NCBI RefSeq assembly: GCF_002018875.1
Contig: NZ_MVOL01000013.1
Location: 155,165 to 219,164, forward strand
Length of the DNA: 64,000 nt
Origin: Pseudomonas sp. MF4836
GTDB lineage: Bacteria; Pseudomonadota; Gammaproteobacteria; Pseudomonadales; Pseudomonadaceae
Direction: 5' to 3'
Part shown: positions 1-8,320 of the stretch, in pieces
Layout: each line of letters starts with the position of its first letter
How positions within the stretch are numbered: the stretch's first letter is position 1
Notes under the pieces: generated by a model
What the model was told of the DNA's origin: nothing
Seen by the model: the letters and a program-made list of their open reading frames with translations, nothing else
The model's database searches: none
Made by a program: the position numbers and the translations under genes

Positions 1-790
1 CATCGACGCGGCGATCATCGCCGAGGTGACCGATGCCGTGTACAGCCTGCAAAACGGCTGTATCTGCTGCACCGTCCAGGAAGACCTGCTGGCCCAGTTG
101 GTCAGCCTCAGCCAACTGAGCCCGCGCCTGGAGCGCATCGTCATCGAATGCAGCGGGGTTTCCGATCCGCAGCGCATCCTGCAAACCCTGGCCTACCCGC
201 AACTGCGCGCCCAATTGCAGCTCGATGCGGTGATCACCGTGGTCGACGGGGTCGGCTACAGCAGCCTGGAAGGGGAGTTTGCCCGCCTGTCCCGGGCCCA
301 GGTCGCCTGTGCCGACCTGGTGCTGCTGAACAAGACCGATCTGCTCGCCCCGCAGGAACTGGCGGTGATACGCAGCAAGTTGGGGGCGAGGGTGCCGGTG
401 ATCGAGACGGTGTACGCCGAACTGCCCGACAGCCTGCTGCTCAGCGACCGGGGCGAGGCTGGCTCGCTGAAAATGCTCCCGGCCACCACCCGCCATGACC
501 AACTGTTCGAATCCTGGCTCTGGCAGAGCCCGCAAGCCCTGGACCCTGAGCGCTTTCGCCAGTGGCTGGCGCAGATCCCGCCCCAGGTCTTCCGGGTCAA
601 GGGCCTGGTGCACCTGCAAGGCATCCAGGCTCCCCAGTGGTTGCAACATGTCGGCCAGCGCAGCCAGTTCAGCGCCGCGCAAAACAGCGATGCACAGCAG
701 GCGGTGCAACTGGTGTTCATCGCCCGTCGCGGCAGTGAACTGCGCGAAAGCCTGGGCCGCAGCCTGGAGGCGTGTTTGATTGCGGCTTGA
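1..790 (+). CDS. CobW/G3E-family GTPase, 5' end cut off by window start
   Basis: The reading frame is open from base 2, upstream of the first in-window GTG at 26, so the N-terminus with the Walker A motif lies outside the window. The visible part begins with IDAAIIAEV, followed by the CxCC metal site in NGCICCTVQEDL. It continues with the SGVSDP segment and the NKTD guanine-specificity motif (LLNKTDLL). A CobW C-terminal domain with RVKGLVHLQG follows. G3E GTPases of this class (CobW, YjiA, ZigA) are metallochaperones that deliver Zn, Co or another metal, and the CxCC site supports a metal role. Which metal cannot be told from this sequence. The next gene begins about 240 bases downstream on the same strand and need not be cotranscribed. 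Confidence 0.85.
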   Translation, partial: IDAAIIAEVTDAVYSLQNGCICCTVQEDLLAQLVSLSQLSPRLERIVIECSGVSDPQRILQTLAYPQLRAQLQLDAVITVVDGVGYSSLEGEFARLSRAQVACADLVLLNKTDLLAPQELAVIRSKLGARVPVIETVYAELPDSLLLSDRGEAGSLKMLPATTRHDQLFESWLWQSPQALDPERFRQWLAQIPPQVFRVKGLVHLQGIQAPQWLQHVGQRSQFSAAQNSDAQQAVQLVFIARRGSELRESLGRSLEACLIAA

Positions 791-1034
791 GTGACAACGG
801 CAGCGGCTGCAAGGGTGTTCGCGCGCCCGTTGTGGCCTTGCCCGGAGCCCCCGGTTTTGATCGATTCAGGCGCCAATCGGACGGCGCCGAAATCCAGGCG
901 CCGCGCGTCCATTTTGTTTCCTGAACAAAGCGCCAAGTGCCAACAAAAACTCCTCTTGCTGATGTAATGTGCTGCACCGTGAGCGTTGCTCAGGTGGGTG
1001 CAGGGCAGGCATATTTCGATGGTCGGAGGTTGTG

Positions 1035-1721
1035 TTGGGCATAAGGGATTGGTACTGGAATCGCCAGGTCCGGCGGCATGGTTTCAAGTTTGGCACCGCT
1101 ATTTCGACCATCGGCAAGCGAGCCACGCTCAAGCTGGAGGAAGGCGTACGCATGGGCCAGGTGGACATCGACGTTCGAGGCGAGCTGTCGATCGGTGCCC
1201 ATACCTACATCAGGAGTGACAGTTGCCTGCAAATGGTGACCTCGATCGGGCGTTTCTGCTCGATCGGTGCCGGTGTGATCCTTGGCCAGGAGAAAAACAA
1301 CCACCCTGCGGATTGGCTGAGCACCCACCCCTTCCAGTACACCGATACCGCCTGGCAATACGACGCGCACATCGACTTCGGCACCGTCGGCAATGACGTC
1401 TGGATCGGGCGCGACGCCATGGTTCTGGAGGGTGTCAACGTCGGCACCGGGGCGATCATCGCCACTCGCGCCCTGGTCACTCAGGATGTGCCCCCTTACG
1501 CTGTGGTGGCCGGGGTGCCGGCCAAGCTGATCCGCTACCGCTATTCAGCGGAAATGATTGAGCGCCTGCTGGCTTCAAAGTGGTGGGAGCGGGACATGTC
1601 GCAACTCAAGGACCTGCCCCTCAACGACCCGGCTTCCTGCCTCGAGCAACTGCCACAGCTGGCGCCAGCCAACTACCGACAGATCCAGCTGACCTGCAAA
1701 GGGTGCAAAGTGCTGCGCTGA
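1035..1721 (+). CDS. CatB-like hexapeptide O-acetyltransferase
   Basis: This is a left-handed beta-helix acyltransferase of the xenobiotic acyltransferase/CatB type. It has repeated hexapeptides (IGKRATLKLEEG, IGRFCSIGAGV, VGNDVWIG, GVNVGTGAIIA) and the typical end VVAGVPAKLIRYRY. The histidine in KNNHPADWLSTHPF fits the family's catalytic position. The substrate is not predictable; an acetyl-CoA-dependent O-acetylation of a sugar or drug is typical. The start is uncertain: GTG at 969 opens the frame, but a GGAGG at 1025-1029 points to TTG 1035, or less well to GTG 1032. It lies 44 bases before a second acyltransferase gene, probably in one operon. Confidence 0.75.
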   Translation: MGIRDWYWNRQVRRHGFKFGTAISTIGKRATLKLEEGVRMGQVDIDVRGELSIGAHTYIRSDSCLQMVTSIGRFCSIGAGVILGQEKNNHPADWLSTHPFQYTDTAWQYDAHIDFGTVGNDVWIGRDAMVLEGVNVGTGAIIATRALVTQDVPPYAVVAGVPAKLIRYRYSAEMIERLLASKWWERDMSQLKDLPLNDPASCLEQLPQLAPANYRQIQLTCKGCKVLR

Positions 1722-1765
1722 TGGTGTTCAAATGATCAATCCCGGAAACACATAGGACCGAACGC

Positions 1766-2317
1766 GTGACTCTTGACCAGTTGTTTGAGTATTGGCGGGT
1801 TGAAGTATCCAACAAGAAGAAAGTGGGCAGCCGGACCGGCCTGATCTCCAACATTCTCCGGCGGGCCAGGAGAGACAATAAACTGCGCTTCCTGTTCTCT
1901 TTCCGGCTTGCCCAGTACCTGCATGGACGGGGTGGATTCTGGGCCGCGCGTGCACGTCGGATGCAACAAAAGCTCAACCTCAAATACGGGGTCGATATTG
2001 ATCTGGGCGCAGACATCGGCCCGGGGCTGCGCATTGCGCATCTGCCCGGAGTGGTGATTTCCGGCCATGCAAAAATCGGTCGGAATTTCTTTATCCGGCA
2101 AAATACGACGGTCGGGATCAAGACCCTCGGCCTCGATCACTACAACCTGAGGATCGGTGACAACGTCAGCGTCGGGGCTAACAGCTGCATCATCGGTGAC
2201 GAACTGGTGGTGGGGGATAACGCCACGATCGGCGCGATGTCCCTGGTAAACAAAGACGTCCCCGCCAATTGCACCTTTTACAACGAGCGCAAGACCCAGG
2301 TCCGGCCTTCGCGGTAA
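1766..2317 (+). CDS. Serine acetyltransferase-like hexapeptide transferase
   Basis: The 183-residue protein has an alpha-helical N-terminus (about 1-70) and then hexapeptide repeats (GVDIDLGADIGPGLRIAH, GVVISGHAKIG, QNTTVG, IGDNVSVGANSCIIG, VGDNATIGA). These resemble the C-terminal half of CysE and of sugar O-acetyltransferases in capsule and exopolysaccharide clusters (EpsC/WcaB type). It is much shorter than CysE (about 270 residues) and lacks the long N-terminal CysE domain, so cysteine synthesis is unlikely. The start is GTG 1766. The gene follows another acyltransferase, suggesting joint modification of a cell-surface glycan, but no glycosyltransferase is in view. A hairpin terminator follows at 2424. 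Confidence 0.72.
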   Translation: MTLDQLFEYWRVEVSNKKKVGSRTGLISNILRRARRDNKLRFLFSFRLAQYLHGRGGFWAARARRMQQKLNLKYGVDIDLGADIGPGLRIAHLPGVVISGHAKIGRNFFIRQNTTVGIKTLGLDHYNLRIGDNVSVGANSCIIGDELVVGDNATIGAMSLVNKDVPANCTFYNERKTQVRPSR

Positions 2318-2423
2318 ATGCGTTGGCATCCTTTGAGGTGGGCAGGGGAGCGGGGTGCCGAGTGTTCCGCGAACTTCGCTGGAAGCACGTTTGAACGCTG
2401 GAAACGAACCTCCAGATACACGA

Positions 2424-2447
2424 AAGCCGCGCAATGCGCGGCTTTTT
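2424..2447. terminator. Intrinsic terminator, probably bidirectional
   Basis: A 9-bp stem AAGCCGCGC/GCGCGGCTT with loop AAT is followed on the plus strand by TTTTTATT. It ends the plus-strand acyltransferase gene and also lies just beyond the 3' end of the minus-strand tRNA, where it can serve transcripts coming the other way. Confidence 0.8.
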
Positions 2448-2450
2448 ATT

Positions 2451-2527
2451 TGGTGGGCCCACACGGACTTGAACCGTGGACCAAAGGATTATGAGTCCTC
2501 TGCTCTAACCAACTGAGCTATAGGCCC
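2451..2527 (-). tRNA. ileX: tRNA-Ile (anticodon CAT, lysidine-modified type)
   Basis: The minus strand folds into a complete 77-nt cloverleaf: acceptor stem GGGCCTA/TGGGCCC, D-arm AGCTCAGTTGGTTAGAGC, anticodon stem-loop GGACTCATAATCC, T-arm with GGTTCAAGTCC, and encoded CCA. The anticodon is CAT. The GACTCATAATC stem-loop resembles the minor isoleucine tRNA that reads AUA after TilS converts C34 to lysidine, rather than an initiator or elongator tRNA-Met. An automatic tool may label it Met. It sits 15 bases downstream of rmcA on the same strand; from memory PAO1 has a tRNA in the same place. Confidence 0.88.
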
Positions 2528-2542
2528 TCAGTAGGCGGCGGA

Positions 2543-5500
2543 TTATAACGACGGATTCTCGGCTGTGCTATCCGAAAAATCGGAAACGCCCATCTGCAGA
2601 AAAGTCGCGGCGAACTCATCGGCGCACAGCGGCAGGCTGACGATGTAGCCCTGGATCTGCTCGCAGCCTTCGGCGCCGAGAAATGCCTGTTGCTCATGGC
2701 TTTCGACGCCTTCGGCGATCACCGTGAATTGCATGCTGCGGCCCAGGGCGATGATGGCACGCACGATCGCTACGTCATGAGGGTCGTCCGGCAAGCCGCG
2801 GACAAACGACTGGTCGATTTTCAGGAAGTCCAGGGGCAGGCGCTTGAGGTAGCTGAGTGAGGAATAACCAGTGCCGAAGTCGTCGATCGCCAACTGGACC
2901 CCCAGGTGCTTGAGTTGATGCAGCACCTCCAGCGCCTCTTCGGTCTGGCTCATGATGAAGTTCTCGGTGATCTCCAGCTGCAGGAAGCCTGGCCGCAGGT
3001 GGTTGTCCTTGAGCAGTTGTTCGATGCGTCCCAGCAGGTTGGGCTGGCGCAGCTGGGCGCCGGCCAGGTTCACCGAGAGCGGGCCGAAGGGCGCATAGCG
3101 TTCGTTCCAGGCAGACATCTGCTGGCAGGCCTGCTCCAGCACCCAATCGCCGATCTGCAGGATCATGCCGTTTTCTTCGGCCAGCGGGATGAAGTCCTCC
3201 GGAGGCACATCGCCAAACGTCGGGTGCCGCCAGCGGATTAACGCCTCGGCGCCGACCAGTTCCTGATCGATAAGGCTGATCTTGGGCTGGTAGTAGAGAG
3301 ACAGTTCGTTGCGCTCGATGGCGCGGCGCAGTTCGTGTTCCAGGGCGACCCGCTCGCTGGCCTGGGCGGTCAGGTCGCGGGTGTACCTTTCCACCCGGTT
3401 CCGGCCTTTGGCCTTGGAACGATACATCGCCGCGTCGGCGTTCTTGATCAATGTGGCAACGTCGGTGCCGTCTTTGGGGTAGAGGCTGGTGCCGATGCTG
3501 GCGCTGATGAAGAACTCATGTTCCCCGGCCTGGAAGGGCGCGCTGAAGCAGTTCAGGAGTTTGCCGGCAATGTGGTCGGCATCGCTGGCTTGCTGCAGCC
3601 CGGGCAGCAGAATGATGAACTCGTCGCCCCCCAGGCGCGCCACGGTATCGATGTCGCGCAACTGCTCCTTGAGGCGTACGGCAATGCCCTTGAGCAAAAG
3701 ATCGCCGACCGGATGGCCGAGGCTGTCGTTGATGTGCTTGAAACGGTCGAGGTCGAGAAACAGCACCGCGCCCTGGCTGCCGTTTTCCTGCTGGCCGTTG
3801 AGCGCGGTCAGCAAGCGGCTCTCGAACAGGGTGCGGTTCGGCAGGCCGGTCAGCGGGTCATGGTGGGCTTGGTAATCGAGCCGTGCCTGGGCGTGCTTGA
3901 GGCTCGAGATGTCGGCGAACACCGCGACGAAATGGGTAATCGATTGCTCCTTGTTGCGCACGGCACTGATGGTCAGCCAGCTGGGGTACAGCTCGCCGTT
4001 CTTGCGCCGGTTGGAGATCTCGCCCTGCCAGTGTCCTTCTGCCGTCAACTGGTACCACATGGCGGCGTAGAAGGCGCTGTCGTGCAGGCCGGACGCCAGC
4101 AGGCGCGGCGTGTGGCCGAGGGCTTCGGCTTCGCTGTAGCCGGTGATCTCGGTGAATGCCCGATTGACCGCGCTGATGTGTTGCTGGGTGTCGGTGATCA
4201 GCACTCCTTCGGCGGTGCTCTCGAAGACGGTGGCGGCTTGCTGGAGCTTTTCCTGCATCACGTGGCGTTCGGTGATATCGCGGGCGATGGTCAGCATGCA
4301 GTCTTCGTTGCCGATGGGCAGGGGGCGGCTGGACAGCTCGCACAAACGGATCTGACCGTCGTTGCGCCGGATATGGCAGCTGAAATCCCGCACGTAGCCA
4401 TCGCGGTTCAGCAGGTCGAGCATGTGTTTGCGCTCGTTGAGGTTGACCCAGATGCCCAGGTCCAGGGTCGAGCGATCCAGGGACATGGCGCTATTGAATC
4501 CGGTAATGCGGCTGAAGCCTTCGTTGACCTCGATCAGCAGCCCATCGCGCTGGCGGCTCAACAGCAAGCCGTCAGGCGAGGCGTGGAAGGCCTTGGCGAA
4601 CTTCTCCTCGGAGGTCTGCAGCAACTGCTGGGTCTCCTTGAGCCGACTGATATCGCGCACCACCACCACCAGCGCCGGGGTGGTGTCGAGGTCGAAGGGT
4701 TCGGCGGAAATCAGGCCGGTGAACAACTGGCCGTTGTGTCGGCGAAAGGGCATCTCCAGGTTGCGGATACTCCCGGCTTGCAGGCGCAGCAGCAGGCCCG
4801 GCCCGACGCCCTGGATCCCCCAGATATTGAGGTTGGAGGCGGTCTGGCCGAGCACCTGTTCGGCCCGCAAGCCGATCTGTTCCTCAAAGGCCTTGTTGAC
4901 CTCCAGCAGGCAGCCGTCCGACAGTCGCGCGATAACCAGGATGTCCGGGCATTGCTGGAACACCGAGGCGAACTTCTGCTCGGACAGGCGCAAGGCTTCC
5001 TCGGTGTGCTTGGCTTCGCTGATATCGATCATCAGTCCGCGCATCACCGGTTCGTGGCCATGTTCGATCAGACTGACAATGTCCCGTACCCACAGGCATC
5101 GGCCATCGGCGGTGATGACCCGGTAGTCGAGGCTGTGATCACGCCCGGCGAGCACTTCGTGGTCGCAGAAGGTCTGGGCGCGGGTCAGGTCGGCGGGGTG
5201 GATGATGTTGCGCCAGAACCCCGGAATCAGCCAATGGGACAGCGGGTAGCCCAACAGCGCCTCGGCGTGGGGCGAAACGTAGCTGTAGGTGTAGTCGCTG
5301 ATCCGCGCTTCCCAGGCAATGGCCGACAGGCTCTCCACCAGGCCGCGGTAGTGGTACTCGCTGCTGCGCAGTTGCTGCTCGAGGGCCACGCGCCGGGAGA
5401 TTTCCGAACTCAGACGGCGGTTGATGCGGATCACCACCGCCAGTACCGCGAACAGCAACAGCACTGTGGGCAGGCCGTAGACCAGCAGGTCTGACCAGAA

Positions 5501-6286
5501 CGAACGGTGATCCAGCACATTGCCCACCCAGTGTTCCTGGATCACGCTGATTTCCGCAGGGGTGAGGTCGGCCAGGACCTTGTCGAGAATGCCGATCAGG
5601 ATCTTTTCATCCCGTGGCGCGCCCATCGCCAGTTGATAGCGGTAGGGGGTTTCTCCGCTGACATACAGCCCATCCAGCTTGAGTTGTCGCAGGCTCCAGA
5701 TGCTCGAGGCGAGGTCGCTGACTACCGCGTCGACCTGATCTGTCGCGAGGGCCTGCAGGGCCGAGCTGACATTGGGCAAGGCCACCAGGTTCAGGTCCGG
5801 ATGGTGGGTGCGCAGCAGTTCATGGGGGGCATAATTTTCCACCACCGCGATCTTCAGGCCGTAGAGCTCCCTGAGGTTGTGGGGCTGGGCGCCACCCTCA
5901 TGGGCGAGGATCACGATGGGAAAGTCGAGGTAAGGCCGGGTAAAGGCCAGGTAAGTCTGGCGTTCCGGGGTCGACATGATCCCCGGCAGCAGGTCCAGCT
6001 TGCCCTGTTTCGCCTGCTCGAGAACGGCGGTCCAGCTGACCGGTTCGATCGGGTTGAGTTTTATCTCCAGGCGGCGCTGGATCAGGCTGATGTAGTCAGC
6101 GGCCAGGCCCTGGTAACGCCCGTCCTCGTCGCGATACTCAAACGGCGGCCAGGACGCATCGACGCCCAGGCGCAATGTGGGGTGGGCCGCCAGCCAGTCA
6201 CGCTCTTCATCGGTGAGAGTCAACGCGCCAGCCGTAGCGGTCCAGGCGAGCAGCGACAGCAGAAGCACGGCCGGCAGTCTGGGCAT
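2543..6286 (-). CDS. rmcA: RmcA-like c-di-GMP cyclase/phosphodiesterase sensor
   Basis: The 1247-residue protein has a signal sequence (to about residue 21) and a periplasmic SBP_bac_3 (Venus flytrap) domain (about 25-260). A transmembrane helix (about 268-288) and four PAS domains (about 305-805, the second to fourth with the KFA/VF...S pattern) follow. A GGDEF domain with intact GGDEF at about 885 and an EAL domain with EALIRW at about 1011 and DDFGTGYSSL at about 1135 complete it. Both catalytic signatures are intact, so either activity is possible. The order, length and position beside rpoD match P. aeruginosa RmcA (PA0575), a redox-sensing regulator that mainly hydrolyses c-di-GMP and links phenazines to biofilm matrix. 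It is transcribed toward the tRNA gene. Confidence 0.88.
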   Translation of the reverse strand: MPRLPAVLLLSLLAWTATAGALTLTDEERDWLAAHPTLRLGVDASWPPFEYRDEDGRYQGLAADYISLIQRRLEIKLNPIEPVSWTAVLEQAKQGKLDLLPGIMSTPERQTYLAFTRPYLDFPIVILAHEGGAQPHNLRELYGLKIAVVENYAPHELLRTHHPDLNLVALPNVSSALQALATDQVDAVVSDLASSIWSLRQLKLDGLYVSGETPYRYQLAMGAPRDEKILIGILDKVLADLTPAEISVIQEHWVGNVLDHRSFWSDLLVYGLPTVLLLFAVLAVVIRINRRLSSEISRRVALEQQLRSSEYHYRGLVESLSAIAWEARISDYTYSYVSPHAEALLGYPLSHWLIPGFWRNIIHPADLTRAQTFCDHEVLAGRDHSLDYRVITADGRCLWVRDIVSLIEHGHEPVMRGLMIDISEAKHTEEALRLSEQKFASVFQQCPDILVIARLSDGCLLEVNKAFEEQIGLRAEQVLGQTASNLNIWGIQGVGPGLLLRLQAGSIRNLEMPFRRHNGQLFTGLISAEPFDLDTTPALVVVVRDISRLKETQQLLQTSEEKFAKAFHASPDGLLLSRQRDGLLIEVNEGFSRITGFNSAMSLDRSTLDLGIWVNLNERKHMLDLLNRDGYVRDFSCHIRRNDGQIRLCELSSRPLPIGNEDCMLTIARDITERHVMQEKLQQAATVFESTAEGVLITDTQQHISAVNRAFTEITGYSEAEALGHTPRLLASGLHDSAFYAAMWYQLTAEGHWQGEISNRRKNGELYPSWLTISAVRNKEQSITHFVAVFADISSLKHAQARLDYQAHHDPLTGLPNRTLFESRLLTALNGQQENGSQGAVLFLDLDRFKHINDSLGHPVGDLLLKGIAVRLKEQLRDIDTVARLGGDEFIILLPGLQQASDADHIAGKLLNCFSAPFQAGEHEFFISASIGTSLYPKDGTDVATLIKNADAAMYRSKAKGRNRVERYTRDLTAQASERVALEHELRRAIERNELSLYYQPKISLIDQELVGAEALIRWRHPTFGDVPPEDFIPLAEENGMILQIGDWVLEQACQQMSAWNERYAPFGPLSVNLAGAQLRQPNLLGRIEQLLKDNHLRPGFLQLEITENFIMSQTEEALEVLHQLKHLGVQLAIDDFGTGYSSLSYLKRLPLDFLKIDQSFVRGLPDDPHDVAIVRAIIALGRSMQFTVIAEGVESHEQQAFLGAEGCEQIQGYIVSLPLCADEFAATFLQMGVSDFSDSTAENPSL

Positions 6287-6374
6287 AACCGTCTCGTTAT
6301 GGCACGGGGAATGTGTCGAGTGTAGACGGCAACGCGAGGCGGGGAGGGGGAGGGAAATTTAATCTGCGTAAAGC

Positions 6375-6401
6375 AAAACCCCCAGCAGGGCTGGGGGTTT
6401 T
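6375..6401 (-). terminator. rpoD terminator
   Basis: A perfect 12-bp stem (AAAACCCCCAGC/GCTGGGGGTTTT) with loop AGG starts a few bases beyond the rpoD stop codon. The A and T tracts on both sides make it a strong intrinsic terminator in both orientations, isolating rpoD from rmcA. Confidence 0.88.
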
Positions 6402-6405
6402 GGTA

Positions 6406-8253
6406 TCACTCGTCGAGGAAGGAGCGCAGGTGCTCGCTTCTCGTCGGGTGGCGCAGCTTGCGCAGCGCCTTGGCTTCGATCTGACGAATCCGCTCACGGG
6501 TAACGTCGAACTGTTTACCAACTTCCTCGAGGGTGTGGTCGGTATTCATGTCGATGCCGAAGCGCATGCGCAGGACCTTGGCTTCACGGGCAGTGAGGCC
6601 GGAGAGTACTTCGCGAGTCGCTTCTTTCAGGCTCTCAACAGTGGCGACATCGATTGGCGACTGCATGGTCGAGTCTTCGATGAAGTCACCCAGATGGGAG
6701 TCTTCGTCATCACCGATCGGGGTTTCCATGGAGATCGGCTCTTTAGCGATCTTCAATACCTTGCGGATCTTGTCCTCAGGCATTTCCATGCGTTCGCCCA
6801 GCTCTTCCGGGGTCGGTTCACGACCCATTTCCTGCAGCATCTGCCGGGAAATACGGTTGAGCTTGTTGATGGTCTCGATCATGTGCACCGGAATACGGAT
6901 GGTGCGGGCCTGGTCGGCGATCGAGCGAGTGATCGCCTGACGGATCCACCAGGTGGCATAAGTCGAGAACTTGTAGCCGCGACGGTATTCGAACTTGTCC
7001 ACAGCCTTCATCAAGCCGATGTTGCCTTCCTGGATCAGATCGAGGAATTGCAGGCCACGGTTGGTGTACTTCTTGGCGATGGAGATCACCAGACGCAAGT
7101 TCGCTTCAACCATCTCTTTCTTCGCGCGGCGGGCCTTGGCCTCACCGATCGACATGCGACGGTTGATGTCCTTGATCTCGGCAATCGTCAGACCGGTTTC
7201 GGTCTCAAGCGCAGTCAGCTTCTGCTGGCAGCGAATGATATCGGGCTGCAGGCGACCAATGGCTTCGGCGTATTTGCTTTTGCCTTTGGCCAGCGCGTCG
7301 GTCCAGCTTTCATCAACTTCGTTGCCTGGGAACTGGCGCAGGAAGTCGGCACGCGGCATGCGTGCATCACGAACGCACAGTTGCATGATCGCGCGCTCTT
7401 GTTGACGCAGACGATCCAGAGCACTGCGAACACGCTCGACCAGGCCTTCGAATTGCTTCGGAACCAGTTTGATCGGCATGAACAGCTCAGCCAGGGCCAA
7501 CATCTCGGCAATTGCCTGCTTGTTTGCGCGGCCGTGCTTTTTCAGCGCCTTGCGGGTGATTTCCATCTGGTCGGCCACGGCGCCAAAGCGCTGTGCAGCG
7601 ATGACCGGATCAGGACCGCTTTCGGTTTCTTCTTCGTCGTCACTGGCTTCGGCGTCCTCTTCTTCGGTGTCATCGTCCGCTTTCGCGGCCTTGGCATCGA
7701 CAGGCGGTGGCACTTCTGCAGCAGGCGGCGCGATGCCGTCGTCCGGGTCGATATAACCACTGAGGACGTCGGACAGGCGGCCACCTTCGGTGGTGACGCG
7801 AGTGTACTCGGAGAGAATGTGATCAACCGTGCCAGGGAAGTGCGCAATCGCGCCCATCACTTCACGGATACCCTCTTCGATACGCTTGGCGATTTCAATT
7901 TCGCCTTCACGTGTGAGCAGCTCTACCGTACCCATTTCACGCATATACATGCGCACAGGGTCAGTAGTGCGACCAATGTCGGTCTCAACCGCTGCCAACG
8001 CGGCAGCAGCTTCTTCAGCTGCGGCTTCGTCGGTATCGGCGTCGGCCAACATAAGGGCGTCCGCATCCGGAGCACTCTCGTGTACGGGGATCCCCATGTC
8101 ATTGATCATGCGGATGATGTCTTCCACCTGCTCTGGATCTGAAATATCCTCAGGCAGGTGGTCGTTGACCTCTGCGTAAGTCAGATACTTCTGCTCACGA
8201 CCCAGGGTGATCAACTCTTTGATACGAGACTGCTGTTGCGCTTTTCCGGACAT
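6406..8253 (-). CDS. rpoD: RNA polymerase primary sigma factor RpoD (sigma-70)
   Basis: The 615-residue protein directs core RNA polymerase to housekeeping promoters. It contains an N-terminal region 1.1, an acidic low-complexity stretch around residues 180-215, the non-conserved region, and region 2 with NIGLMKAVDKFEYRRGYKFS and TYATWWIRQAITR for -10 recognition and melting. Region 3 and region 4 follow, with TLEEVGKQFDVTRERIRQIEAKA contacting the -35 element. Length and motifs agree with Pseudomonas RpoD. It is the last gene of the rpsU-dnaG-rpoD cluster, 67 bases behind dnaG, and ends at a strong terminator. Confidence 0.98.
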   Translation of the reverse strand: MSGKAQQQSRIKELITLGREQKYLTYAEVNDHLPEDISDPEQVEDIIRMINDMGIPVHESAPDADALMLADADTDEAAAEEAAAALAAVETDIGRTTDPVRMYMREMGTVELLTREGEIEIAKRIEEGIREVMGAIAHFPGTVDHILSEYTRVTTEGGRLSDVLSGYIDPDDGIAPPAAEVPPPVDAKAAKADDDTEEEDAEASDDEEETESGPDPVIAAQRFGAVADQMEITRKALKKHGRANKQAIAEMLALAELFMPIKLVPKQFEGLVERVRSALDRLRQQERAIMQLCVRDARMPRADFLRQFPGNEVDESWTDALAKGKSKYAEAIGRLQPDIIRCQQKLTALETETGLTIAEIKDINRRMSIGEAKARRAKKEMVEANLRLVISIAKKYTNRGLQFLDLIQEGNIGLMKAVDKFEYRRGYKFSTYATWWIRQAITRSIADQARTIRIPVHMIETINKLNRISRQMLQEMGREPTPEELGERMEMPEDKIRKVLKIAKEPISMETPIGDDEDSHLGDFIEDSTMQSPIDVATVESLKEATREVLSGLTAREAKVLRMRFGIDMNTDHTLEEVGKQFDVTRERIRQIEAKALRKLRHPTRSEHLRSFLDE

Positions 8254-8320
8254 AACACCCTATCCACTGAAGGTCTTGGCGGGCAAAAAACAAGCCGAGG
8301 ATTATACCTGAGCTATGACC

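Noticed and set aside
2451..2527. tRNA-Met reading of the CAT tRNA
   Set aside because: The anticodon arm GGACTCATAATCC matches the minor isoleucine tRNA with modified C34 rather than methionine tRNAs.
3335..5494. Open frame of 719 codons antisense to rmcA
   Set aside because: Typical mirror frame of a GC-rich gene with strong codon bias; Gly/Val/Gln-rich nonsense without any family motif, fully inside rmcA.
6313..8142. Open frame of 609 codons antisense to rpoD
   Set aside because: Entirely inside rpoD and not protein-like.
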